NCBI GenBank assembly: GCA_018303575.1
Contig: JAGVXW010000070.1
Location: 1-7,037 of the forward strand
Origin: Candidatus Woesearchaeota archaeon
GTDB taxonomy: Archaea; Nanobdellota; Nanobdellia; Woesearchaeales; WJIZ01
DNA: 7,037 nucleotides
Direction of reading: 5' to 3'
Shown: positions 1-5,398 of the stretch, piece after piece
Numbering within the stretch: position 1 is the first letter of the stretch
Layout: every line of letters starts with the position of its first letter
Translations under genes and position numbers: made by a program
Notes under the pieces: generated by a model
The model's input: only the letters and a program-made list of their open reading frames with translations
The model's database searches: none
Told to the model about the DNA's origin: nothing

Positions 1-486
1 AAAATACGGATCTGGAAGCGTACCGTCTCCGTATTCGGCATCCTCCACTTCCAAATGCGGATTTCTTGTTTCCTGAATTGAGATAGTTATATCCTTTTCT
101 CCAGGGAACTCGAACGTGATATAACTGACAAATCTGCCAGACTCAATTAATTCCTCAAGATTTGGCGCCAATTCACGGTTGTTGGCGAGAACATCATACC
201 TTAAGCGGGTATCCCCGAGCTGGCCTCTTACTTGCAGCGCGTAGGGTTCCAGTGCTGTGCCTTGAACCGGAGTTAGTCTTGACAAGGCTCCAAGCAATTG
301 ATCGCGTCCATTCGTTGTTTGGCCCATGCTCTCTTCAAATCTCAGGCGGTCCGCTTCCTTGCCGATATCGATGGGGTTAATAACATCATCTATGCTTGCG
401 CCCTGTTGGATATCCAGGTAGGTGAGGCGAGAAAGGGTTTGCATTCCCACACGATTCAGCATCTCTTCTGTTCTGGTCAATCCCAT
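1..486 (-). CDS. Unrecognised protein, N-terminal 162 codons (3' end off the window)
   Basis: An open reading frame on the minus strand begins with ATG at 486-484 (MGLTRTEEMLNRVG...) and stays open to base 1, so the C-terminus is missing. Upstream in the same frame the first stop is TAG at 537-535, with no better start between. A TATA box sits 22 nt before the ATG, so the mRNA is predicted to be leaderless, which fixes the start. The 162 visible residues are hydrophilic and mixed helix/strand in character, with no signal peptide, membrane segment or cysteine cluster. A C-terminal part of the visible sequence (SYITFEFPGEKDITISIQET) looks like beta strands. I do not recognise a family. The two short plus-strand frames over this region have no promoter and are taken as shadows. 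Confidence is high that it is coding; the function is unknown. Confidence 0.75.
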   Translation of the reverse strand, partial: MGLTRTEEMLNRVGMQTLSRLTYLDIQQGASIDDVINPIDIGKEADRLRFEESMGQTTNGRDQLLGALSRLTPVQGTALEPYALQVRGQLGDTRLRYDVLANNRELAPNLEELIESGRFVSYITFEFPGEKDITISIQETRNPHLEVEDAEYGDGTLPDPYF

Positions 487-508
487 AGAAAATTGTACTG
501 CTTCAGAG

Positions 509-522
509 TATTTAAATCTTTC
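509..522 (-). promoter_or_regulatory. Archaeal BRE+TATA promoter of the leftmost gene
   Basis: On the minus strand GAAAGA (BRE-like) is followed by TTTAAATA (TATA box, 509-516). The box centre is about 26 bases from the A of the ATG at 486. That is the usual TATA-to-start distance in archaea, so transcription should begin at or next to the start codon (leaderless). Confidence 0.75.
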
Positions 523-527
523 TATCT

Positions 528-549
528 GTAACCCCTAATAAGTGGTTAC
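528..549. repeat. Inverted repeat GTAACC-N10-GGTTAC
   Basis: Six-base arms at 528-533 and 544-549 are perfectly complementary around a 10-base spacer. It lies between the stop codon of the 391-aa protein gene (559-561) and the promoter of the next minus-strand gene (from 522). It could be a weak hairpin at the end of one transcript or a protein-binding site upstream of the next. A 6-bp match can also arise by chance. Confidence 0.3.
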
Positions 550-558
550 TAATCCTAA

Positions 559-1734
559 TTATTGCGCCGCCAGGTTCGCCTGCGTCTCACTCGACATCTT
601 CAGCGATTCACAGCTATTCTTAAAGTATTTGTCAGAAAGCAATTCGCACACCGTATAATCTCCATCTAACGCGAAATTGATGTAGCAGTCATCTCTCCGG
701 TTTGCCTTTGAGATCTGCTCGCAGAGCACCTTGTCCTTCGTCGTGCGGGCGACGTCCTTGAAGCATTTGTCGCGGGCGAACTCGTCCGAGATGAGCCCGC
801 ACGTCTGCGCGTCCGCGTGGATCTGCCCGACATTCTGGAGGCACTTGTCCTTGTAGATGCCGAGCTGTTGGCACTGCTGCCGCGCTTCATTCACGTCCAG
901 AAGCCGCTTGATGCGCTCCATCTCCTCCCAGGGAGTGCTCTGCGGCGGGCAGTCTCCGGGGCAGGTTTCCGTGCTTTCTCCCGGCTGGCAGGCGCTATCT
1001 CCACAAACCGCCTGCTGGTCATGCTGGCACACATAATCCGTCGTGGCGCTGCAATAATCGATGGTCGACGGGTTGTTGTCTTCGCAATTTAGGGGGCATT
1101 CCTTACATGGTTTGCACGGCCCGCCGCAATCGACGTCCTCTTCACCTTGATTCGCAGCCCCATCATAGCAGCTTGCCGTTTGTTGATTTCTTGAGACAAT
1201 CGCTACTTGCTGCTCCGCCTCAGCGGTCTTCCCGTTGTAGGACGCAGTGACGCGGAGCGTCGCCTTTCCTGAGGCGTCAGAAGGAATCAAAAGGTTCATG
1301 CTGTGGCTCTTGCTCGTCTCGAGCGCGACAGTCTCTGACTTCACCGCGAGCCGGCCCGAGTTTCCGATGAGCTCCGTGCGCACCAGCACATCATATCTTC
1401 CTTTGCTTCCCATGTTTGAGAGCACAATCGTCACAGGCAAGTCCGCTCCAGGAGCCGCTTGCGAGGGCGCGGACGCGGAAACATCTAAAAGCTGTCCCGG
1501 CCGCACGTTCCCCTGGCTCCAAAGAACATAGCTCGCAACTCCGATGCCCGCAATCAGCAGCACGAGCACGCCGATCGTTACCGGCGCGAGATGATGCGTA
1601 TGTTTTACCTCGACGGTATAGAGTGCCCTATCCACTTCCTGTTCAGGATAGCCGTATTTAAGAAGCGTCTCCCTGATCGCGCTAGGTTGATAGCCTTGCT
1701 CAAGAAGCTGGCGGATGTAGCTGCGGATGTCCAT
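559..1734 (-). CDS. Membrane-anchored cysteine-rich protein with an Ig-like domain (391 aa)
   Basis: I chose the ATG at 1734 (MDIRSYIRQ...). A TTG five codons upstream would lie before the transcription start predicted from the TATA box at 1765-1772. A GGAG lies 7 nt before the ATG. Residues 1-40 form a small helical domain (YIRQLLEQGYQPSAI...EVDRAL), presumably cytoplasmic. A single membrane segment spans about 50-72. Residues 82-183 look like a CARDB/Ig-type beta sandwich. Residues 189-262 hold 12 cysteines, including EDVDCGGPCKPC and CGDSACQPGESTETCPGDC, two motif types known from extracellular archaeal and bacterial proteins. Residues 284-380 contain four cysteine-pair helical repeats. 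The topology is therefore probably N-in, C-out, with a disulfide-bonded ectodomain. No catalytic motif is visible. I infer a surface or adhesion-type role; the exact function is unknown. Confidence 0.85.
   Translation of the reverse strand: MDIRSYIRQLLEQGYQPSAIRETLLKYGYPEQEVDRALYTVEVKHTHHLAPVTIGVLVLLIAGIGVASYVLWSQGNVRPGQLLDVSASAPSQAAPGADLPVTIVLSNMGSKGRYDVLVRTELIGNSGRLAVKSETVALETSKSHSMNLLIPSDASGKATLRVTASYNGKTAEAEQQVAIVSRNQQTASCYDGAANQGEEDVDCGGPCKPCKECPLNCEDNNPSTIDYCSATTDYVCQHDQQAVCGDSACQPGESTETCPGDCPPQSTPWEEMERIKRLLDVNEARQQCQQLGIYKDKCLQNVGQIHADAQTCGLISDEFARDKCFKDVARTTKDKVLCEQISKANRRDDCYINFALDGDYTVCELLSDKYFKNSCESLKMSSETQANLAAQ
595..885 (-). repeat. Four degenerate cysteine-pair repeats within the 391-aa protein
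   Basis: Residues 284-380 of the membrane protein repeat a unit of 24-26 residues. Each unit has two cysteines: 288/298, 312/324, 338/350 and 363/375, spaced 10, 12, 12 and 12 apart. First cysteines recur every 24, 26 and 25 residues. The best-conserved units read CGLISDEFARDKCF and CEQISKANRRDDCY, so the core is C-x2-(I/L)-x6-(R)D-x-C. The regular pairing suggests disulfide-stapled helical hairpins on the outside of the cell; that structure is inferred. Confidence 0.7.
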
Positions 1735-1764
1735 GGCCCCTCTCCACAATTTTCAGGAGGATTC

Positions 1765-1778
1765 TATTTAAAGGTTTC
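1765..1778 (-). promoter_or_regulatory. Archaeal BRE+TATA promoter of the 391-aa protein gene
   Basis: The minus strand reads GAAACC followed by TTTAAATA (1765-1772). The predicted start of transcription is near 1742, giving a leader of about 8 nt before the ATG at 1734. The 15 bases GAAACCTTTAAATAG (1778-1764) are identical to those in the promoter of the 726-aa protein gene. The box overlaps the stop codon of the small ORF just upstream. Confidence 0.7.
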
Positions 1779-1872
1779 CAATGGACTCAAGAAACTTCCG
1801 ATGGCCGCGGATGAGCTTTTCGATCTCCCTCGCGTCCTCCTCTTTCACGCTGAAATTCTTTGATGGTGTCAT
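1768..1872 (-). CDS. Small ORF, 34 aa, third gene of the MNT/HEPN operon
   Basis: An ATG at 1872-1870 opens three bases after the TAA of the HEPN gene (1878-1876) and the frame runs 34 codons to TAA at 1770-1768. The product begins MTPSKNFSVKEEDAREIEKL and ends LESIGNL. It is highly charged and could form one long amphipathic helix after residue 8. There is no clear Shine-Dalgarno, so translation would rely on reinitiation after the HEPN stop codon. The close spacing and non-random, helix-forming composition favour a real gene. Against it stand the short length and the stop codon falling inside the next gene's TATA box. It might be a small partner of the HEPN/MNT pair, or a decayed remnant. 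I recognise no family. Confidence 0.5.
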   Translation of the reverse strand: MTPSKNFSVKEEDAREIEKLIRGHRKFLESIGNL

Positions 1873-1875
1873 GTT

Positions 1876-2364
1876 TTAGGAACGCTCTGCCAATATTCCA
1901 ATCGTCGCCCTCTGCACGTCCTTCATGAGCTCCCTCACCCTGTCGAGCGCTCTCGTGTCGATGGATGTTCCTACGCCATACGTTGCGACCTCTCTCTTCT
2001 CCCTTGCGGTGGCATCAGTTGCTTGCGGGTCCACTTCTAAGGTGTCAAATTGCAAGACGAGATCCCTGTCTAGTGAAAGCTTGCCTTCCTCAATGAGGGA
2101 AAGCAATGCGGTCAGGGAACAGCTTTGATTGCGTGTCTCATACCCGAATTTCGCGAGGATTGCCAGAAAGCAATGATAAATGGCATAGTAGCCGGCATTC
2201 AGCGCCCAATCGTAATGTTTCAGTTTTTCCAAGTCCTGCATGACTTCGCGGTTATGCTCAGACTTTTTCAGGTGGCTCTGCGCAAGCTCCAGGTCGGGGA
2301 GAACTTTCTTCAGCCTTCTTGGGTCTTTCAGGCACCATTTCAGGTGGTTTCCTATCTGAGGCAT
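1876..2364 (-). CDS. HEPN-domain protein, probable toxin partner (162 aa)
   Basis: The all-helical sequence carries a typical HEPN helix, WALNAGYYAIYHCFLAIL (about residues 53-70), followed by K-x-G-Y-E and a C-terminal REKREVATYGVG (121-132) before a final helix. This resembles the archaeal HEPN proteins of the COG1895 (UPF0332) type. HEPN proteins beside minimal nucleotidyltransferases are commonly RNase toxins using an R-x4-6-H motif. Here no such motif is evident at the expected place; the nearest match is R124-EVAT-Y129. The start ATG at 2364 overlaps the end of the MNT gene by 13 nt and is preceded at 6 nt by a perfect GGAGGT, so the two genes are co-transcribed. It is probably the toxin or effector of the pair, kept in check by the nucleotidyltransferase. 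Whether it is a nuclease cannot be told from the sequence. Confidence 0.8.
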   Translation of the reverse strand: MPQIGNHLKWCLKDPRRLKKVLPDLELAQSHLKKSEHNREVMQDLEKLKHYDWALNAGYYAIYHCFLAILAKFGYETRNQSCSLTALLSLIEEGKLSLDRDLVLQFDTLEVDPQATDATAREKREVATYGVGTSIDTRALDRVRELMKDVQRATIGILAERS

Positions 2365-2957
2365 TGGATAACCTCCACATATTTTTCAGCATTGTGGAAA
2401 ATAAGGCATTCAGAGAACATGCTGTAGAATATTCTGTTTTCCTTATTTTTCAGGGCGTCCTCTTCAGTCATTTCTACATAGCGTATTGGCTTGTCAAGGA
2501 GGCCCGCTCTTCTGATGCTGCCCTTGATCTTCGAGACCTCCCTCTGCCTTGCCTTTGCGTAGATGAGGAGGATGTCAATGTCCTGAAAGTCCCTTTTCCT
2601 GATGGACGAGCCAAAGACGCATCCAAGATCGATACACGTGCCAAACTTCTTGAGATGGTGCAAAAGCACGGCTAGCCACGGCGGGAATTCCCGTATCTCC
2701 AGACTGAGCAGATACGCCATGAAATGCAAGGCGCTTTTATGGGTATGGTTGAAAGCGTAGTAGATTGCATTGCCGATCCGTTCGTTCACAAACAGGCCCT
2801 TGCGAACCAGTCCATCGCAGAGCTTGTTGACATGGGCATGGTTCAAGGAAAGCATGCGTGCGAGTTGCCGCGCGTTATGCCTGTCCTTGAAGTGCTTGAA
2901 GATGAATTTGACTAGCTGGATTTCCGTCTTCGTGAATTGTATCTTTTCAGCATACAT
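2352..2957 (-). CDS. wHTH-minimal nucleotidyltransferase fusion, probable antitoxin (201 aa)
   Basis: I place the start at ATG 2957 (MYAEKIQFTK...), about 3 nt after the transcription start predicted from the TATA box at 2983-2990. The TTG at 2978 would precede that start. Residues about 9-68 form a winged helix-turn-helix (ARQLARMLSLNHAHVNKLCDG, then a wing ending in YYAF). A linker to about residue 108 leads to a nucleotidyltransferase fold with LGCVFGSSIRKRDFQDIDIL, where G116-S117 and D126-x-D128 are the nucleotide- and metal-binding residues. The GS-to-DxD spacing is 8, against about 10 in typical MNT antitoxins. In studied MNT/HEPN systems the MNT protein AMPylates a HEPN tyrosine to silence it. 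Here the added wHTH suggests it also represses its own operon through the repeat cluster at 2951-2977. The gene is more AT-rich than the flanking surface-protein genes. Confidence 0.85.
   Translation of the reverse strand: MYAEKIQFTKTEIQLVKFIFKHFKDRHNARQLARMLSLNHAHVNKLCDGLVRKGLFVNERIGNAIYYAFNHTHKSALHFMAYLLSLEIREFPPWLAVLLHHLKKFGTCIDLGCVFGSSIRKRDFQDIDILLIYAKARQREVSKIKGSIRRAGLLDKPIRYVEMTEEDALKNKENRIFYSMFSECLIFHNAEKYVEVIQCLR
2371..2376 (-). promoter_or_regulatory. Strong Shine-Dalgarno of the HEPN gene
   Basis: The minus strand reads GGAGGT with 6 bases before the HEPN ATG at 2364. It lies inside the MNT coding sequence. It is a full match to the anti-Shine-Dalgarno and contrasts with the nearly leaderless first gene of the same operon. 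Confidence 0.75.
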
Positions 2958-2977
2958 ATGTATGTTAGTAACATACA
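2951..2977. promoter_or_regulatory. Candidate operator: overlapping inverted repeats at the MNT transcription start
   Basis: A perfect 14-bp palindrome, CATACATATGTATG (2951-2964), overlaps a 19-bp inverted repeat, TGTATGTTA-G-TAACATACA (2959-2977). Together they give three copies of the half-site CATACA/TGTATG: 2951-2956, 2959-2964 and 2972-2977. The cluster lies between the TATA box (2983-2990) and the start codon (2957-2955) and covers the predicted transcription start near 2960. A protein bound there would block the promoter. The wHTH domain encoded directly downstream is the obvious candidate binder; that link is inferred. Confidence 0.6.
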
Positions 2978-2982
2978 ACTTA

Positions 2983-2996
2983 TATATAAATATTTC
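2983..2996 (-). promoter_or_regulatory. Archaeal BRE+TATA promoter of the MNT/HEPN operon
   Basis: The minus strand reads GAAATA then TTTATATA (2983-2990). Predicted transcription starts about 3 nt before the ATG at 2957. The plus strand of the same AT-rich stretch also reads TATATAAA, so weak transcription in the other direction is possible. Confidence 0.7.
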
Positions 2997-3103
2997 GCTT
3001 TGAGCCAGGGATCCAAAAAACTCAATGGCCGCATGAAAATCGCGCCCTGCCCCGAAGTCATCTTACGCAGGAAATGGTGTTGCGCTAGTGGATTACGTTG
3101 GAT

Positions 3104-3177
3104 CCGGGACGTTCCAAGATTCTCCGGGTCCCGGCAAGGGGCTTTATGCCCCTATTTGCGCGCTGGCCGAGCGGCCA
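3104..3177. other. Three consecutive GC-rich hairpins in the divergent intergenic region
   Basis: Stem A pairs CCGGGAC (3104-3110) with GTCCCGG (3128-3134). Stem B pairs AGGGGC (3137-3142) with GCCCCT (3148-3153) around a TTTAT loop. Stem C pairs TGGCC (3164-3168) with GGCCA (3173-3177) around GAGC. They lie in the 180-odd bases between the two divergent promoters, where I find no convincing gene. They could belong to an unannotated structured RNA, to the end of a lost gene or to a regulatory site. No TATA box is placed to make them part of a known transcript. Confidence 0.35.
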
Positions 3178-3181
3178 CGAA

Positions 3182-3195
3182 GAAACCTTTAAATA
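3182..3195 (+). promoter_or_regulatory. Archaeal BRE+TATA promoter of the 726-aa/secreted protein operon
   Basis: GAAACC followed by TTTAAATA (3188-3195) ends 22 bases before the ATG at 3218, predicting a leaderless mRNA. The spacing is identical to that of the leftmost gene. The core is identical over 15 bases to the promoter of the 391-aa protein gene. Confidence 0.75.
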
Positions 3196-3217
3196 GGCCG
3201 CCGCTCAAAGAAGCCGT

Positions 3218-5398
3218 ATGCAGAGGGGGCAGGTTACATTGTTCGTCGTTCTTGGGATAGCGCTCGTGCTCGCCGTCGGGGTCTTTGTTTTTGTCAGGCA
3301 GCAGGGCGAACGCATCGAGATCGAGGTCCCGGGCGAAGTACAGTCGCAGGGCCAGCAGGAAGTGCGGCAGTTCATGGACTCATGCATCCGGGACGCGGTC
3401 ATCAATGGGGTGGAGATGATCCGCCTCCAGGGCGGCTATATCACCATTCCAGCGGGAGTCACGACCATCCGCCTCAAGGATCCTGACAGCCATCAGATCG
3501 TCGAGCAGAACGGGATGAAGCGCGTCACCATCGATCCCAACGGCCCCGGCAACGATCTCGCGCTCTGGCTCGACAGCGACAACCGGCTCATCATCCCGCC
3601 GCCTCTCTATATAGAAGAGTCGCTCTCAAATTACGTGGAAAAGAGCGTGGAGCGCTGCGCCGACGGCCTCTCCTCCTTTGAATCTCAGGGCTATTCGGTT
3701 GAACTGGGCCCTCCTTCAGCGGCGACGGAATTCACAGACGAGATCACGGTCAGGATCGACTATCCCATGAAGCTGCAGCGTCAAGACGTGCAATTTGAGG
3801 AGAAGGAGTTCATCTACCGCCTGCCTATTAATTTAAAGGAAGTCTTGCTCATGGCCATGGGGCTCACCCTGCAGGAGTATTATCATACCTATCTGGAGGC
3901 CGACGCCAAGAACATCCTCATGCTCTATGCTTATGACGGGAGGGAAAGCACGAAGAGTCTTCCGCCCATCACGCACACGAGCGCCGGAGAAGAATGCGAC
4001 ACCGTAACCTGGACCGTTCCTCAAGTGAAGCAGGTGCTGCAGCAGAAATTCGAGGAAAACATCCCGTACATCCAGGTGGCTGGCTATGGCGACGCGCTCC
4101 CTGATGGGGTGACAGAGCTCGAAGCCGGGGTGTACAAGAGCTTCATCCACACGTTGCTTGGAAGCCACCAGCCGGGAGAGGTGCGCTTCAGGATGGAGCA
4201 AGACTATTTCAATTTCGACATCTCCCCGAAATCGGGAATCCAGATCGAGCCAGATGTGCACACCGGCACCGGCCTCCCCTTCCTTCCGATGTTCTGCAAT
4301 GTCCGCTACCAGTTCAAGTACACGCTGAAATTCCCCGTCGTGGCGGACATCGTTTACGCTCCCAATCCCGGCCTGAACCTCGAAGGCAAGACGATTGATT
4401 CCAGGAAGAGATTTGTGATGCCCTTGGCGCTCGGCGTCTTCGTGTGCGGCAACCAGGCGAGGAAGTGCACCGGCGCCCCGGCGTATCTAGCTGATGTCGC
4501 GCAAACCTTGGAGCAGTTCGGCGACACAGGCATCGGAGCCTCCTATTGCGATGAGGATAAGCGCGTCGTCCAGCCGCAAACAATCACACTCACCGGTCGC
4601 GACACCGGCGCTCCTGTGGACGGCACGGTCTTCTATTCGTGCGTCACAGGCCAGTGCCTCCTGGGAACAACAACAGGAGGCGCGCTTGAGGCCGCTTTCC
4701 CGCCCTGCATGAACGGCGAGCTTTCCGCCGTGGCGCCAGGATATGCGCCCGCGAAGAAAGTGCAGACGCTCCTCGTGGACACTCCGGAAGGGGCCCTCCC
4801 ACTCGAGCTGGAGCCGTATAAGGCGCTCAATGTGCAGGTGAAGGCGGTCAGCGTCCGCGAATTGTTCCAGAGCCGGCTCTGCGGCTCTCCGGTCACGGAT
4901 CCGGAGCAGGTCGCGATTGACGCCGAAGGAAGATTTGATGTCATCATCTCCTCCAAGCAGGGGCCGGCGCAGTTCATGCTTGGCTATCCTGAGACAAAGG
5001 AAGTCCAGCTCGTCTCCGGCGATTATTTCTTTTCCTCCATGGTGCAGGGCAAGGCGACCTTGGTGGATTCGGAAGTCGAGGGCGAGAAGGTGAGCCCGAC
5101 GAAGACCGGGCCTTATGAGGGCACGTGGATGTATGGCAGCTATTCGGATTTCCAGGCCTCGTTCACCTATGATCAATTGAAAGACGCGCGGGGAATCGTC
5201 TTTTATGTGCCGATCGAGGCGAACACAGACTCCATCGATATCTTCTACCGGCAGCCCGCGCTCAGGCAGTCCGGCGATGCTGTCTTCAAGCAGCAGTATT
5301 TCGACCATGACTGCAATTCGGCGACAGGAGGAGAGAAGGTGGACGGCCGCATCAAAAAAGAGGATCTGCAAGCGCTGTTGAGGCCCAGACTCATATGA
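3218..5398 (+). CDS. Membrane-anchored outward-facing protein with a prepilin-like N-terminus (726 aa)
   Basis: The N-terminus, M-Q-R-G-Q-V-T-L-F followed by a hydrophobic stretch to about residue 26, is either an uncleaved signal anchor or a class III prepilin-like signal with cleavage between G4 and Q5. The family pattern continues with C56, then GGYITIP (72-78), PPPLYIEESLSNYVEKSVERC (127-147), and a mixed alpha/beta region to about 380. Residues about 451-535 look like a carboxypeptidase-regulatory-like beta domain (TGRDTGAPVDGTVFYSC ... AAFPPCMNGELSAVAPGY). A further beta-rich region ends near 680. I recognise the N-terminal pattern as common in DPANN archaea, from memory; no function is established for it. 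The ATG is fixed by a leaderless promoter. The stop overlaps the next gene's start as ATGA, so the two are translationally coupled and probably act together at the surface. Confidence 0.88.
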   Translation: MQRGQVTLFVVLGIALVLAVGVFVFVRQQGERIEIEVPGEVQSQGQQEVRQFMDSCIRDAVINGVEMIRLQGGYITIPAGVTTIRLKDPDSHQIVEQNGMKRVTIDPNGPGNDLALWLDSDNRLIIPPPLYIEESLSNYVEKSVERCADGLSSFESQGYSVELGPPSAATEFTDEITVRIDYPMKLQRQDVQFEEKEFIYRLPINLKEVLLMAMGLTLQEYYHTYLEADAKNILMLYAYDGRESTKSLPPITHTSAGEECDTVTWTVPQVKQVLQQKFEENIPYIQVAGYGDALPDGVTELEAGVYKSFIHTLLGSHQPGEVRFRMEQDYFNFDISPKSGIQIEPDVHTGTGLPFLPMFCNVRYQFKYTLKFPVVADIVYAPNPGLNLEGKTIDSRKRFVMPLALGVFVCGNQARKCTGAPAYLADVAQTLEQFGDTGIGASYCDEDKRVVQPQTITLTGRDTGAPVDGTVFYSCVTGQCLLGTTTGGALEAAFPPCMNGELSAVAPGYAPAKKVQTLLVDTPEGALPLELEPYKALNVQVKAVSVRELFQSRLCGSPVTDPEQVAIDAEGRFDVIISSKQGPAQFMLGYPETKEVQLVSGDYFFSSMVQGKATLVDSEVEGEKVSPTKTGPYEGTWMYGSYSDFQASFTYDQLKDARGIVFYVPIEANTDSIDIFYRQPALRQSGDAVFKQQYFDHDCNSATGGEKVDGRIKKEDLQALLRPRLI

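Noticed and set aside
1732..1749. TTG start five codons upstream for the 391-aa protein
   Set aside because: The TATA box at 1765-1772 places transcription start near 1742, after the TTG; the ATG at 1734 also opens a more typical N-terminus.
1768..1878. Small ORF as a frameshifted C-terminal extension of the HEPN gene
   Set aside because: The HEPN protein already ends with a complete final helix after its YGVG segment, and the small ORF has its own ATG 3 bases after a proper stop codon, so a broken extension is the less likely reading.
2955..2978. TTG start seven codons upstream for the wHTH-MNT protein
   Set aside because: It lies before the transcription start predicted near 2960, and the extra codons are explained by the inverted repeats.
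3009..3105. Inverted pair GGATCCAA / TTGGATCC 80 bases apart
   Set aside because: Each half is largely the self-palindrome GGATCC, so the match adds only two bases each side and is easily due to chance.
3160..3190. tRNA-like D-arm string (TGGCCGAGCGGCCA)
   Set aside because: It resembles the D-arm of a Leu/Ser tRNA, but there is no anticodon arm or T-arm downstream; the following bases are the TATA box of the next gene.
2937..3260. 107-codon plus-strand frame across the divergent promoter region
   Set aside because: It would run through the operator, the hairpins and the promoter of the 726-aa gene. Its translation is low-complexity basic sequence and it overlaps the N-terminus of a well-supported gene.
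3833..4261. 142-codon minus-strand frame antisense to the 726-aa protein gene
   Set aside because: Shadow of the plus-strand gene, without promoter or recognisable domain.
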